This document shows positions 1 to 8,823 of a DNA stretch of 44,304 bases, in pieces; positions within the stretch are counted from its first letter, which is position 1; each line of letters starts with the position of its first letter. The notes under the pieces were generated by a model that worked only from the letters and a program-made list of their open reading frames with translations, was not told the DNA's origin and searched no databases. This DNA is from an uncultured Acidocella sp. (GTDB taxonomy: Bacteria; Pseudomonadota; Alphaproteobacteria; Acetobacterales; Acetobacteraceae). The stretch lies in contig NZ_CAMIIE010000028.1 in assembly GCF_946222605.1 (NCBI RefSeq), forward strand, positions 1-44,304. The letters run 5' to 3'. A program made the translations under genes and the position numbers.

Positions 1-181
1 ATCCTCCTCTATTCAAGATGCCAAATCTGTCTCATGGGCGCTGACGGGGGACAGTAAATCGATTTTTTAGATTGTGTGAGGCAAGGCGTCGACGGATTGC
101 ATGAGTTCGTCAAATGCTCTGCCTCATCGCTTCGCAAGCAACCCTATCGGACCAAATCAAATCATTTGGCTCGGTGGTGGA

Positions 182-532
182 TCAGCCCTCGGACACCGCT
201 GCAAATGCGTCGAGCGTGCGGGTGGTATAAACGAGTGCAGCACCGGCGTTGACGGAGATTGCGACGCCGAGCGCTTCGACGAGTTCCTCCTTCGTCGCGC
301 CGGCCTTCGAGGCCGCAGCGGTATGGGTAGCGATACAACCATCGCAGCGCAGAGTAACGGCCACGGCGAGCGCGATTAGCTCCCGGGTCTTGTCATCGAA
401 ATGGCCGGTCTTGGTGCCTGCCTGACCGAGCTGTACATACCCCCGAACTGTGTCGGGGCTTAGTTTGCCTACCTGCCCTACACCAGCGGCAACCTGCCCG
501 CGATAGCCGTTCCAGTCTTTCATATGTGTCAT
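182..532 (-). CDS. Carboxymuconolactone decarboxylase (AhpD-like) family protein
   Basis: About 116 aa, the usual size for a single-domain CMD/AhpD-like protein. The redox-type CxxC signature is visible as CDGC (Cys63 and Cys66) followed by His70, after a conserved acidic residue in TRELIALAV (Glu51). In this family the CxxC...H site supports disulfide or peroxidase-type chemistry, but many members have no known substrate. I chose the ATG at 532 because a GGAGG lies at 539-543, six bases upstream; the ATG at 535 would be only three bases away. The gene follows a crotonase and an MDR oxidoreductase on the same strand, but 266 bp separate it from the crotonase, so co-transcription is uncertain. 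The family call is firm and the function is open. Confidence 0.85.
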   Translation of the reverse strand: MTHMKDWNGYRGQVAAGVGQVGKLSPDTVRGYVQLGQAGTKTGHFDDKTRELIALAVAVTLRCDGCIATHTAAASKAGATKEELVEALGVAISVNAGAALVYTTRTLDAFAAVSEG

Positions 533-801
533 CATGCGCCTCCATTGTTAGCGTCTTAAAGATAGGGAACTTGTGCTGTACGCCGAATGTTAGAGCGTCG
601 CTTATATTTGCCCGCCCATCATTCTATCCTGCTCGCCAAGATCGCGGCCGCCACGAGCGGAGTCGCTGCACGATGTTCGATTCACACCACCAATGAGAGA
701 CAAACGGCAGCGATCAATCTCGGTCGGCCACCCAACCCTGTTGATTTTCGTCGAGAATTCTTCATGGAATTCCAGAGTCACCTCGAAGTAAAAATCCACA
801 A

Positions 802-1596
802 CTAAGGTTCATTATTAGGAAACGACGCCCGTGGAACAGGCCTTCCTAGGCTCAACGCTTCGACGGCTTCATTGAGGGCGTTTTGAACATCACCTGTATC
901 AAATAGCGGCATAGATACGTTATAAAGCGCGGCACGAGCTGCCAACACCCCTCCGGTCCGCCATATCTGCATGAGTTTTTTGGTATTGGCATAGGCCTGC
1001 ACTGGTCCCGCTACCAAACGATTAGCTAAATCAGTGGACGTTGCTTCTAGCTCTGCGTCATCAACAACCTTGTTCACGACGTTCCAGTTGGCCATCTGAG
1101 ATGCCGTAATCTCTGTAGATAGCATTACAAGCTCAATCGCTTTGTTGCGGCCAATCCGCTCCGCCAACTGGTAGACACCTCCTTGTAGGGTCATAATCCC
1201 GAGCAGCGCTTCCGGAAACATGAACCGCGCCGATGTGCTGGCAATTATAAGGTCGCAGCCCAGAGCAAGTTCGAAGCCGCCCCCCATGCACCCGCCCTGA
1301 ACAACGGCAATCGTTGGAATGGCGAGGTTCTCAAGAAGGTCGATCGCCTTGGCATAGACCTCAATCCGCGGCCGCAAATTTGCACTAGACTCTCCGGGCC
1401 AATCACGAATATCGCCACCCAAGCAGAAATCGTTCCCGCTGCCTTTGACCAGAAGAACTCGGACTTGGCTTGATGCGACCATCTGGAGCGCCTCAAAAAT
1501 TTCCTGCCGCATCTGGAAATTGATCCGATTTCCTCCGGCGTGAACAAGGGTCAGTATCGCCACGTCTGCGTTCATATCCAGCATTACAAACTTCAT
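802..1596 (-). CDS. Enoyl-CoA hydratase/isomerase (crotonase) family protein
   Basis: 264 aa, full length for a crotonase. The oxyanion-hole segments are visible as CLGGDI (about 58-63) and GGCMGGGFEL (101-110). Glutamates corresponding to the two catalytic residues of rat enoyl-CoA hydratase appear in FPE (Glu129) and KAIELVM (Glu155), so a genuine hydratase is possible rather than a catalytically divergent member. The expected role is acting on an acyl-CoA thioester in the cytoplasm. It lies 66 bp downstream of the MDR oxidoreductase on the same strand, which suggests a small catabolic operon. The acyl chain handled cannot be read from sequence. Confidence 0.9.
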   Translation of the reverse strand: MKFVMLDMNADVAILTLVHAGGNRINFQMRQEIFEALQMVASSQVRVLLVKGSGNDFCLGGDIRDWPGESSANLRPRIEVYAKAIDLLENLAIPTIAVVQGGCMGGGFELALGCDLIIASTSARFMFPEALLGIMTLQGGVYQLAERIGRNKAIELVMLSTEITASQMANWNVVNKVVDDAELEATSTDLANRLVAGPVQAYANTKKLMQIWRTGGVLAARAALYNVSMPLFDTGDVQNALNEAVEALSLGRPVPRASFPNNEP

Positions 1597-1662
1597 CTGA
1601 AAATCCTGTGCTGAAGGCTTGTCAATATTGCGGGGTCGCGATCCACGTTGGTGCTTGGTCAG

Positions 1663-2706
1663 TTAACCTTCTGTGTGCGCACCAACGTCGATAAGGAGCT
1701 TTCCAAAGTTGCGCCCCACAAGCATCCCAATAAATGCTTCCGGTGCGCTTTCTAGGCCGATTACTATTTCTTCTCGATAAGAAACGCGACCATCAACGAT
1801 CCAACCAGAGACCTCATTTAGAAAACTCTCTTTTTGAGACGAAAATTCTGTGTTGATGAACCCTCGTATCGTCAAACTGCGCGATATTACTTCCCGCATG
1901 GTGGAGGCGAGCCCGTCCGCCTCCGACACGGAGGCTCCGTCGTATTGCGCAATCAGACCACATACTGGGACACGAGCATATTTGTTTAAAAGCGGCAAAA
2001 CTGCCTGCCAAATTTTGCCGCCGACATTTTCGAAATAAACGTCGATGCCATTTGGGCAGGCCTGGGCCAGCTGATCTTTAAAGCTTGCACTTCGATGGTC
2101 GATTGCGGCATCAAACCCAAGTTCATCGAGTACATATTCGCACTTCTCCCGACCACCGGCGATTCCAACGGCACGAGCCCCTTTGATCTTGGCAATTTGT
2201 CCAACCAGCGATCCGACAGGGCCGCTTGCCGCAGCAACAACGACGGTCTCCCCAGGCTCCGGGCGACCGATGGTCAACAGCCCTGCGTAAGCAGTGAAAC
2301 CTGGCATGCCGAGAATGCCAAGGGCCGTTGTCCAAGGGCTAAAGCGCGGGTCCAGCTTGGTTAGTCCCGTACCATTAGAAATAGCATGCGTTACCCAACC
2401 AAGGCGCCCCCGAACCATCTCCCCCTCGGTAAATTCTCGATGACGAGAATGAATAACTTCAGCAACGACTTCACCTTCCATGGCATGTCCGACAGGAGTG
2501 GGCGGCGAATAAGATTTTCGATCATCCATTCGATTCCGCATATATGGGTCGAGTGAAAGATAACGAACGGCTAGAAGCACCTCACCATCGGCAGGCTCCG
2601 CCAAAATAACTTCTTCAACTCGGAAGTTTTTTGGTGTCACTTTTCTGTCGGGACGCGAAGCCAAAACAATTTGTCGGGCGCGTGTACCATAGTAGACCGA
2701 ACTCAT
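1663..2706 (-). CDS. NADP-dependent MDR oxidoreductase (CurA / alkenal-one reductase type)
   Basis: 347 aa, the normal length for zinc-independent medium-chain dehydrogenase/reductases of the CurA/leukotriene B4 dehydrogenase group. The N-terminal family motif is seen in YLSLDPYMRNRM (49-60), and the Rossmann glycine-rich segment AAASGPVGSLVG is at 158-169. No structural-zinc cysteine cluster is seen. Such enzymes reduce the C=C bond of alpha,beta-unsaturated carbonyls with NADPH. The ATG at 2706 has an AGGAG about nine bases upstream. It is the first gene of a likely operon with the crotonase. Substrate is unknown. Confidence 0.9.
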   Translation of the reverse strand: MSSVYYGTRARQIVLASRPDRKVTPKNFRVEEVILAEPADGEVLLAVRYLSLDPYMRNRMDDRKSYSPPTPVGHAMEGEVVAEVIHSRHREFTEGEMVRGRLGWVTHAISNGTGLTKLDPRFSPWTTALGILGMPGFTAYAGLLTIGRPEPGETVVVAAASGPVGSLVGQIAKIKGARAVGIAGGREKCEYVLDELGFDAAIDHRSASFKDQLAQACPNGIDVYFENVGGKIWQAVLPLLNKYARVPVCGLIAQYDGASVSEADGLASTMREVISRSLTIRGFINTEFSSQKESFLNEVSGWIVDGRVSYREEIVIGLESAPEAFIGMLVGRNFGKLLIDVGAHTEG

Positions 2707-3197
2707 ATCAGCATTCTCCTAAGAGAAAAATTTCAAATTCAGAAACCGAAAAAGCGATGATAGGATAGCGATTTCGATACCCTGCTATGCTCGCTTACAA
2801 TTCGCAAAACCAGAAAATCGTTCAGAATACCAAAGTTGATCCTCCAGGCGAGGGGCTTGAACTGATCAGCGACATGCAAGCATTACGCTTACGCTCAATT
2901 AGGCATAAAACCAAAAGGAACCAAAGCTTTCGATTCAACGCTAATGACCAAAAAACCAATTGATACGGAATGATTCCTCGAAACGAAAGCTCCATTGATA
3001 GTTTATTTGACTGTATACTTGCACCACCATAATTCGCTAGAATTGACTCGATTATACCTTCACCTCAACTATCCGCGATGTAATTACTGCCCTCTTGTGG
3101 ATAGAACAAAAAGATTTTAACGCACAAGATTTTACTAAGCGGATCAAACGCTTTTAGCCGATTTCAACGCAATATATTCACTACAAAAATTCAGATC
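2707..3197. other. AT-rich intergenic stretch without a recognisable gene
   Basis: 491 bp between the MDR oxidoreductase start and the methyltransferase stop. It is much more AT-rich than the neighbouring genes and has no convincing open frame. It must contain the promoter for the minus-strand MDR/crotonase pair, but I cannot assign clear -35 and -10 boxes. Confidence 0.5.
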
Positions 3198-4025
3198 CTA
3201 TTTCTCAAGTACTGTCATAATCAACAATGCCTTTCCTTCGCGTAGGTTACGGAAAAGATTACGTGTCATTGCAGGAAACTTTGGCCCCATGACTACTTGT
3301 AAGCCAAGCCGGGGGAATAACAACGGCTGGTCCGGAAGACGTTCAAATTCGTCGAACCAAGCTATACCTTCTTGCGTGCAATCTTCCCACGCCTGAACAC
3401 GAAACCCTTGTTCAATGAGCTGTCTCTGCATGCATTCCGCGGTTATGAGGAAGCTTGAATCAGAAGTGGACGCCCAGGGAACCGGGAAATGCAGCGGGGC
3501 TCCCGATCCTTCTACCACATCGTAGATACCGAGACGACCGCCGCGCCTGAGCACGCGGTAGGCCTCGCGGTAAAGCGTGGTCCGATCGGCGATGTTCATC
3601 GCGACATGCTGAGTCCAAGCGATATCAAACATCTCCTCGGCGAATGGCAAGGCGAGAGCATCCGCTTGGCGATACATCACCTTATCCGTAAGCCCCGTAG
3701 CACGCGCCAGAAAACGCGCAGCATCAACGAACGACTGACTAAGATCGACCCCCTCCACCATACAGCCATAGTTCTTGGCGAGATATCGAGACGGACCGCC
3801 CAGTCCAGACCCGATGTCAAGAATCCGTGAGGTTGAATCTATCTTCAGGAGCCGTGCCAGATCGACCGTCGCCGCCAGACCGCGTGAATGGAAATGATCG
3901 AGCGGCGCGAGATTTTCCACCGATAACGCACAGTTTTCTAGCCCTTCAGTTGCGATGGCAGCCTGTAGCCGCTCAGTTAGGCTGCCGTCCCCATAGTGTT
4001 CAGCAATCTTCACACGATCAACCAT
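3198..4025 (-). CDS. Class I SAM-dependent methyltransferase
   Basis: 275 aa. Motif I (ILDIGSGLGGPSRYLA, starting at about residue 68) is followed by the acidic motif II position in EGVDLSQ and by the post-motif segment ADALALPF, the pattern of Rossmann-fold small-molecule methyltransferases of the Methyltransf_11/25 type. A GLGGPSRYLA motif is recalled from the sarcosine/dimethylglycine and tocopherol-type group, so a small-molecule substrate is likelier than a macromolecule. It stands alone between two AT-rich spacers. The upstream ribosome-binding site is weak (a GGGG stretch). Substrate is not inferable. Confidence 0.88.
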   Translation of the reverse strand: MVDRVKIAEHYGDGSLTERLQAAIATEGLENCALSVENLAPLDHFHSRGLAATVDLARLLKIDSTSRILDIGSGLGGPSRYLAKNYGCMVEGVDLSQSFVDAARFLARATGLTDKVMYRQADALALPFAEEMFDIAWTQHVAMNIADRTTLYREAYRVLRRGGRLGIYDVVEGSGAPLHFPVPWASTSDSSFLITAECMQRQLIEQGFRVQAWEDCTQEGIAWFDEFERLPDQPLLFPRLGLQVVMGPKFPAMTRNLFRNLREGKALLIMTVLEK

Positions 4026-4851
4026 GTTTGATACCCCGCTATGTCGCGCCCTACGGCATCCCAGCGGAGTCCCTCGAGCACCATAAATGGCTCTGCCTCC
4101 GCCGAGCGCTTCGAGACACCGTCAGTTGCTTTGAGTGCCGTTATTCGCTTTTGGGAAAAAATCGAAGTTAGCATTCTTAAACGATGTTAATTTTACAGCC
4201 CAGGTCAAAATCCGAACGACTTCATTTCATTTATTAGGTGTTGCATTTTTATCAAAACGAGACAGGATTCCCCAAGGCATTTTTTTGAGTCGACATATTT
4301 CAAACTAACTTCGCGAAATGCTGTTTTTGCCGTGAATTAAAACAAAGTGCGCAGAACAGTTAAACGTCATCCTGGCAACGACCGGCTCTTAAACACAACA
4401 TTTCACTGCCCAATGCCTTTGGCCAAATCGTGAGTTGTTTGATTCTTGACCTCCTCCAAGAATTGTTTTTGACAAGAATATTGGTTTGCCCTTGAACAGA
4501 TCTCTTTTCTAACGGCTGCGTAGTACAAGCGGTACGGTTATGCGCCGGGTCTGCAGGCGCAGTCAAATGACCGCTGGCCCGGCAAAATCCACGACACCAA
4601 ATGTCTAATCGCCTTTGCGAGCCAGTTGCCGCGGAGTAAGACGATCAGTTTGGTGTCGAGGTGCCGCGCCTAACAGCCTCTTGGCGTCTAAGTACCTTTT
4701 GTTCTTTCAACTCCCACGCCCCAAAGAATGGTTTAAGACGGACCGCGACAAACGCCCAAATTTTAATATGGTTGAATATCGAGTACAATATTTATCCATT
4801 ATTCGAGATGCTATCCGTCTCTCGTGAAGCGTTTGATTTTGACAACAGACA
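4026..4851. other. AT-rich intergenic region, no gene recognised
   Basis: 826 bp lacking any frame with protein-like composition. A 10-bp inverted repeat, CGACACCAAA at 4592-4601 and TTTGGTGTCG at 4649-4658, is the only clear structure. Its 47-nt spacer is too long for a simple terminator. It may be an old mobile-element end or chance. The compositional drop against the flanks suggests acquired or decayed DNA. Confidence 0.4.
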
Positions 4852-5844
4852 TTAACCTCGAATAAAGCTCAGCAAATCACGGTTGATGATCTCCGGGTGT
4901 GTGGTGCACATGCCGTGAGGATAGCCGGGATAAATCCGCAGCGTGCCAGTCTTCAAAAGCTTAATGGTCAATTTGGCGGAATCGTCGATTGGAACGATCT
5001 GGTCGTCATCGCCATGCATCACCAGCGTCGGTACATCTATCTTCTTTAGATCCTCCGTGAAATCAGTCTCCGAAAACGCTGCGATACAATCATAATGTGC
5101 CTTGGCGCCCCCCATCATGCCTTGTCGCCACCAATTCTCGACTATACCTCGGGAAAGCTGGACCCCTGGCCGGTTGAAACCGTAGAATGGCCCGCTTGGC
5201 AGATCCAGGTAGAATTGCGCCCGGTTGGCGAGAAGCGCCGCGCGCAGATCATCAAAAACCGACATCGGCGTGCCGCCCGGATTCGCGGCGGATTTGAGCA
5301 TCACAGGCGGCACCGCGCCGATCAGCACGGCTTTGGCCACGCGCCCTGGCTGGGCCCGCGCCACATAATGCGCGACTTCGCCCCCGCCCGTGGAGTGCCC
5401 GACATGAACGGCTTGCATGAGATTGAGATGCGCGGCAAGTGCCACCGCATCCGCCGCATAATGGTCCATATCATTCCCCTCCCAGCTTTGCGAGGAGCGG
5501 CCATGACCGCGGCGGTCGAAAGCGACAACACGATAACCGTGAGACAGAAAAAACAACATCTGTGCATCCCAATCGTCGGCTGAGAGCGGCCAACCGTGAT
5601 GGAATACAATTGGCTGAGCAGAGCGGCTTCCCCAGTCCTTGTAATAAATTCTTACTCCGTCCCGAGTTGTAAAAAACCCATCACCTGAATTTTCTGACAT
5701 CGCTTGCTCTCCTGAATTTGCAGCCTGACGTTGATGTGCTGTTGCGGCCTGAGCGCACGGCAAGATTTCTGCGGATAGTGCGGCCCCCATGCCAACCAAC
5801 ACCACGCGCCGTTTGACTGAGGCTGAACCCGAAATATCCGGCAT
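4852..5844 (-). CDS. Alpha/beta hydrolase of the non-haem chloroperoxidase/esterase type
   Basis: 330 aa. The core shows the chloroperoxidase-like signature: oxyanion segment FHHGWPLSADDW, nucleophile elbow GHSTGGGEV (Ser151), acid in HGDDDQIVP (about Asp280) and catalytic His310 in GYPHGM. Together this is a complete Ser-Asp-His triad. The N-terminus carries KRR followed by a hydrophobic stretch and an AQA cleavage-like site near residue 33, so a Tat-type or Sec export signal is plausible. A second ATG at 5700 (residue 49) has its own AGGAG and would give a 282-aa cytoplasmic form matching typical family length. It lies downstream of an AraC-type regulator on the same strand. Enzymes of this family act as esterases or perhydrolases; the natural substrate is unknown. 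Confidence 0.9.
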   Translation of the reverse strand: MPDISGSASVKRRVVLVGMGAALSAEILPCAQAATAHQRQAANSGEQAMSENSGDGFFTTRDGVRIYYKDWGSRSAQPIVFHHGWPLSADDWDAQMLFFLSHGYRVVAFDRRGHGRSSQSWEGNDMDHYAADAVALAAHLNLMQAVHVGHSTGGGEVAHYVARAQPGRVAKAVLIGAVPPVMLKSAANPGGTPMSVFDDLRAALLANRAQFYLDLPSGPFYGFNRPGVQLSRGIVENWWRQGMMGGAKAHYDCIAAFSETDFTEDLKKIDVPTLVMHGDDDQIVPIDDSAKLTIKLLKTGTLRIYPGYPHGMCTTHPEIINRDLLSFIRG

Positions 5845-5933
5845 GGGTATCTCCGTTTGCTAACGATAGTTCGCTGATTTTCTTCCTCTGGAAGAATGGC
5901 CTAAGCAGTGATTTTGGAGATAGTAAAGCAATG

Positions 5934-6395
5934 TTAAAGGATGTTATTTGACAATAGCTTGGAACCTTCCGTCGCAAGACTACGAAGTTTCCGGTAAGAC
6001 GCGGGGGAAATGCCAACTTTCGTGCGAAAGGCGCGGGTAAAGCTGGCCTGCGAGGAAAGGCCGCATTCCAATGAAATATTGGCGATGGAGCTGCCTGGTT
6101 CGCTTAGCAGCATTTTAGCATATTCCAGTCTTAGCACCCGTAGGTAACGATGAGGGGGGCAGCCGGTGGCACGCCGGAAACAGCGGATGAAATGATACGG
6201 GCTCAGGCAGGCGATATTCGCCAACTCTACAAGAGACAGATTGCGATCGAGATTTTTTGCAATATGCGCTTGCACGCGCCGCAGCCGTACAGGGTCGAGT
6301 TGACCGGAAGAGGGGCGTGCGCATGCCGTTCGCTCTGATTTCTCAAAGCCCGCCGAAAGCGGCGTGGGAACTTCCCGCTCCTGGATTGATGACAT
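5934..6395 (-). CDS. AraC-family transcriptional regulator (HTH domain only)
   Basis: About 153 aa consisting of a short non-conserved leader and a C-terminal double HTH of AraC type (about 40-140), with the typical second-helix segment ending FTRAFRTKVGISPASYRK. The usual N-terminal effector-binding domain is absent, so this is a minimal HTH-only member. I prefer the ATG at 6395 preceded by GGGAAAGA; a GTG at 6407 is possible. It sits 89 bp upstream of, and in the same direction as, the alpha/beta hydrolase, so it is a candidate regulator of that gene. Confidence 0.87.
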   Translation of the reverse strand: MSSIQEREVPTPLSAGFEKSERTACARPSSGQLDPVRLRRVQAHIAKNLDRNLSLVELANIACLSPYHFIRCFRRATGCPPHRYLRVLRLEYAKMLLSEPGSSIANISLECGLSSQASFTRAFRTKVGISPASYRKLRSLATEGSKLLSNNIL

Positions 6396-6487
6396 TCTTT
6401 CCCGCACAATCTGGTTTGATGCCAGATTAAGCGGCTATCATGGAGCTTCTGGTATAAAACACACCAGTTTGGTAAAAAATCGCTATC

Positions 6488-6883
6488 TTACAATGCGCGG
6501 CGCGCCGAGCAGGAGCCTCGTTCCGCCCGCTTCGACTGGATGCGTGGCACAGGGCCGTAGCGCTGTAGACACGGCGCCACCGCCTGCGCCATCCATTTCG
6601 TAAACGGCTTAGCACCCGCCGGGCGACCGGCGAATATTAACGAATAAACGCCGGACGTGCTGACGATTTCAAGGGCGGGCAAACCCCTCCCCTCCGGCAG
6701 GGTGATGATTTGCTTTTGGTCGGGGTCAAGCCGTGCCGTCCGGCAATCCGGCTTTTCCAGCCGCAGAGCAAGGCAGATATCCCAGGCTCCGAACCAAATT
6801 CCGCCATCGATGCTGATGGTCCGGACGGGAGTAGCCTCGAATATGAAGGTCCGGATATCATCCGGAAAAATCTTGCGTACCAT
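6488..6883 (-). CDS. BRO-N domain protein (phage-type antirepressor-like)
   Basis: 131 aa. The first 105 residues look like a BRO-N domain: a beta-rich start with an RTISIDGGIWFGAWDICLAL segment, then a GVYSLIFAGRPAGAKPFTKWM-like stretch, which is the conserved end of BRO-N and phage antirepressors. The tail (about 106-131) is basic and not conserved. A GGGAG lies about six bases before the ATG. In phages this domain binds DNA, and in bacteria stand-alone copies are usually prophage or island remnants. No other phage gene is visible here. It is divergent from the winged-helix gene at 7072, with 188 bp between them. Confidence 0.8.
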   Translation of the reverse strand: MVRKIFPDDIRTFIFEATPVRTISIDGGIWFGAWDICLALRLEKPDCRTARLDPDQKQIITLPEGRGLPALEIVSTSGVYSLIFAGRPAGAKPFTKWMAQAVAPCLQRYGPVPRIQSKRAERGSCSARRAL

Positions 6884-7071
6884 CTTGCAACTCCCGTCTC
6901 GATTGGCGCGGACATGCCGCCCATGAGATGATGTTCGGCACGGAGTTTAGTGAATCAACACAGGATTACTCACCTTATACCTTGATATAGTCGAGATGTT
7001 TGCGCGGCAGGTGCTAGACAGGGGGCGATAGATAGCCTGACCGCGAGGCAGGCATATGACAAAGAGGTCGA

Positions 7072-7482
7072 ATGAACATGCTGCATCCGAAAGCCGAGAC
7101 AGGATTTTTGTTTGGTCCTTTCGTCTTGCTGCCATCCCAGCGCGGCCTATTCTCAGGTGGAAAGAATTTGCGTATTGGCAGCCGCTCTCTTGATCTTTTG
7201 ATAATGCTGGCCTCACATGCCGGCGATATTGTCAGCAAGGAAAAGCTGATCGCCCATACCTGGCCCGATACGCATGTCGAGGATATCAATCTCCGGGTTA
7301 ATCTGTCATCGCTACGGAAGGTCCTGGCGGAGGGCGCCGGAGGTGCCAACTATATCATGAATGTTCCAGGCAGGGGCTATTGTTTCGTATCACCTGTTAA
7401 ATTGATCGACGGGTTGTCTGCCCTGCCGGTGCAAGGCGCGCCGTCCGCCGGAACGGCGCCATACCGCAGTGCCGCCCCCTAG
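7072..7482 (+). CDS. Stand-alone winged-helix (OmpR/CadC-type) DNA-binding protein
   Basis: 136 aa. Residues about 12-108 form a trans_reg_C winged helix: FGPFVLLPSQRGLF start, LLIMLASHAGDIVSKEKLI recognition region, and the wing segment NYIMNVPGRGYCFV. Neither a receiver domain nor the membrane or ATPase module usually fused to this domain is present. The last 25 residues are low-complexity. It is followed 69 bp later by a degenerate kinase-like gene on the same strand. In related multidomain proteins a CadC-type winged helix is fused to sensory or ATPase parts, so this could be the DNA-binding half of a split regulator. The RBS is not obvious. Confidence 0.82.
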   Translation: MNMLHPKAETGFLFGPFVLLPSQRGLFSGGKNLRIGSRSLDLLIMLASHAGDIVSKEKLIAHTWPDTHVEDINLRVNLSSLRKVLAEGAGGANYIMNVPGRGYCFVSPVKLIDGLSALPVQGAPSAGTAPYRSAAP

Positions 7483-7551
7483 ACCGCTGCCCTCGCGCCT
7501 GGCGGCTGGACGGGCTGGCGTTATCCACCTACCGCAAGGAGGCGTTTGCAT

Positions 7552-8343
7552 ATGTCCCGTATTCAACCTGGCAGCCGCGACTGCATCTTGCCACACCAAA
7601 TGCGGCTGACGGACATGACGCTGATGCTGGAACCCGAGGCGGGGACGGCACAGCCGGAGACGAACTGGCGCTGGGCAGTGCTCGATATCGTGCGCGACCT
7701 GTTGCCCTGCGTGCAAGCAGAGCACGCCCCGCACGGCGATAGCGCCTGGACGAGCGAAGCCCGCCTGCGTGCGCGGCGCCTGCTGCAGCTCGCCTTCATC
7801 GACTCCCGCATGCCCGCGTCCGTTACCTCACGGCCCGGCTGGAATCATGAGGATGTCGTGAGGCTTGGGCACTGTTACCGGCGGCTGCAAGACGATAGCC
7901 GGGCATACCGCATTGATTTCGAAACCATGCTGAGGGCGCTCTCGCAGGCGCTGCTGGCAACCTACCGGCCCGTGGTTCCGGTTTTCAATCTGCAGCTGGC
8001 CTTGCAGCCTTTGCCACTGCAAACAGCCGCCTGCCGCGCGCTTGTGCTGGCAACGGGCTGCGTACTGCAGGGGCTTCTGCAGCGTTGCCAGACCAGGCTC
8101 GGCGCCGGATTTTGCCAATTGGCGCTGGAGCGCCATGGCCGTGACGCCGCGGCGCTGAGCATCCGGACGGCGGAATTGGCGGCGTTGATGGACACGACCG
8201 AGACGCAGGAGATCATCGCCCGGCTGGCGGCCCGGCTTGGCGCCGACATCACCTATAGGTGTGAACGGGCTGCTGGCGGGGTTCTGGAGATCGGCTTCGC
8301 CTGCACCGCCCGTGGCGCGGCGCCGCCGGCCATACGCGTCTAG
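7552..8343 (+). CDS. Degenerate HisKA_2/HWE-type histidine kinase-like protein
   Basis: 263 aa starting at the ATG at 7552, nine bases after a strong AAGGAGG (7536-7542). No intact catalytic motif is present. The order of segments nevertheless follows the C-terminal half of HisKA_2 kinases: a VVRLGHCYRRLQ helix, an IDFETMLRALSQALLATYRP segment, a LPLQTAACRALVLATGCVLQ stretch where these kinases have the N-box helix (Asn-rich NELVTNALKHA), and a closing LAARLGADITYRC...LEIGFA resembling the end of the ATPase domain. The phospho-acceptor His, N-box Asn and G-boxes are all missing. I infer a non-catalytic adaptor derived from a kinase. It follows the lone winged-helix gene and probably shares its transcript. 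Confidence 0.6.
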   Translation: MSRIQPGSRDCILPHQMRLTDMTLMLEPEAGTAQPETNWRWAVLDIVRDLLPCVQAEHAPHGDSAWTSEARLRARRLLQLAFIDSRMPASVTSRPGWNHEDVVRLGHCYRRLQDDSRAYRIDFETMLRALSQALLATYRPVVPVFNLQLALQPLPLQTAACRALVLATGCVLQGLLQRCQTRLGAGFCQLALERHGRDAAALSIRTAELAALMDTTETQEIIARLAARLGADITYRCERAAGGVLEIGFACTARGAAPPAIRV

Positions 8344-8396
8344 GCACTATGCGTTTCGATTGCCACGGCAACGGCAACACACGAAACGCATAGTGC
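8344..8396. terminator. 15-bp perfect inverted repeat between convergent genes
   Basis: GCACTATGCGTTTCG (8344-8358) and its exact reverse complement CGAAACGCATAGTGC (8382-8396) flank a 23-nt loop. It begins directly at the stop codon of the degenerate kinase and lies between two convergent genes, so a bidirectional terminator is the simplest reading. There is no T-tract, so a recombination or protein-binding site is also possible. Confidence 0.5.
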
Positions 8397-8421
8397 TCGT
8401 CTCAAAGAAAAATTGCAGCAT

Positions 8422-8823
8422 TCAGCTACCGGCTTCCGATGGTCTGACCGCATTCGCAAGCAAGTCCAGCATGGTCTGTGCCTCGAACGGCTTGTGCAGG
8501 AAGGCCCGCGCTCCGGCCGCCAGCGCCCGGGCCTGCACGGCCTCGTCCGGAAAGGCGGTCATGAAGATCAGCGGCAGGCTGGCATATCGCCGCCCGAGTT
8601 CAGCCTGTAATTCCAGCCCGTTCATACCTGGCATCTGCACATCCGTCAGCACGCAGTCCGGCAGGGCGACACCGGCCTTGGCGAGAAAGGCTTCGGCGGT
8701 CCGGTAAGTATGGACCCGAAACGATTCAGAGCGTAGCAGGCTTGAGAGACCGTTGAGGATAGCGTCGTCGTCATCAATGATCGCGATCAGCGGCGTCAGA
8801 CTCATGCGCGCGTCCTGGCGCAT
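8422..8823 (-). CDS. Single-domain response regulator (receiver only)
   Basis: 133 aa, a receiver domain with no output domain. Acidic pocket IDDDD (16-20), phospho-acceptor Asp61 in VLTDVQMPGMNG, switch Thr89 in FMTAF and Lys111 in HKPF are all present, so it should be phosphorylatable. The family resemblance is to FixJ-type receivers. It is divergent from the histidine kinase at 9067 with 243 bp between them, which makes that kinase a likely partner. An alternative start at Met7 (8805) is possible. It may act as a phosphate sink or as an adaptor. Confidence 0.9.
   Translation of the reverse strand: MRQDARMSLTPLIAIIDDDDAILNGLSSLLRSESFRVHTYRTAEAFLAKAGVALPDCVLTDVQMPGMNGLELQAELGRRYASLPLIFMTAFPDEAVQARALAAGARAFLHKPFEAQTMLDLLANAVRPSEAGS

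Noticed and set aside
4592..4658. 10-bp inverted repeat as an IS end
   Set aside because: The spacer is only 47 nt, and no transposase or target duplication is visible nearby.
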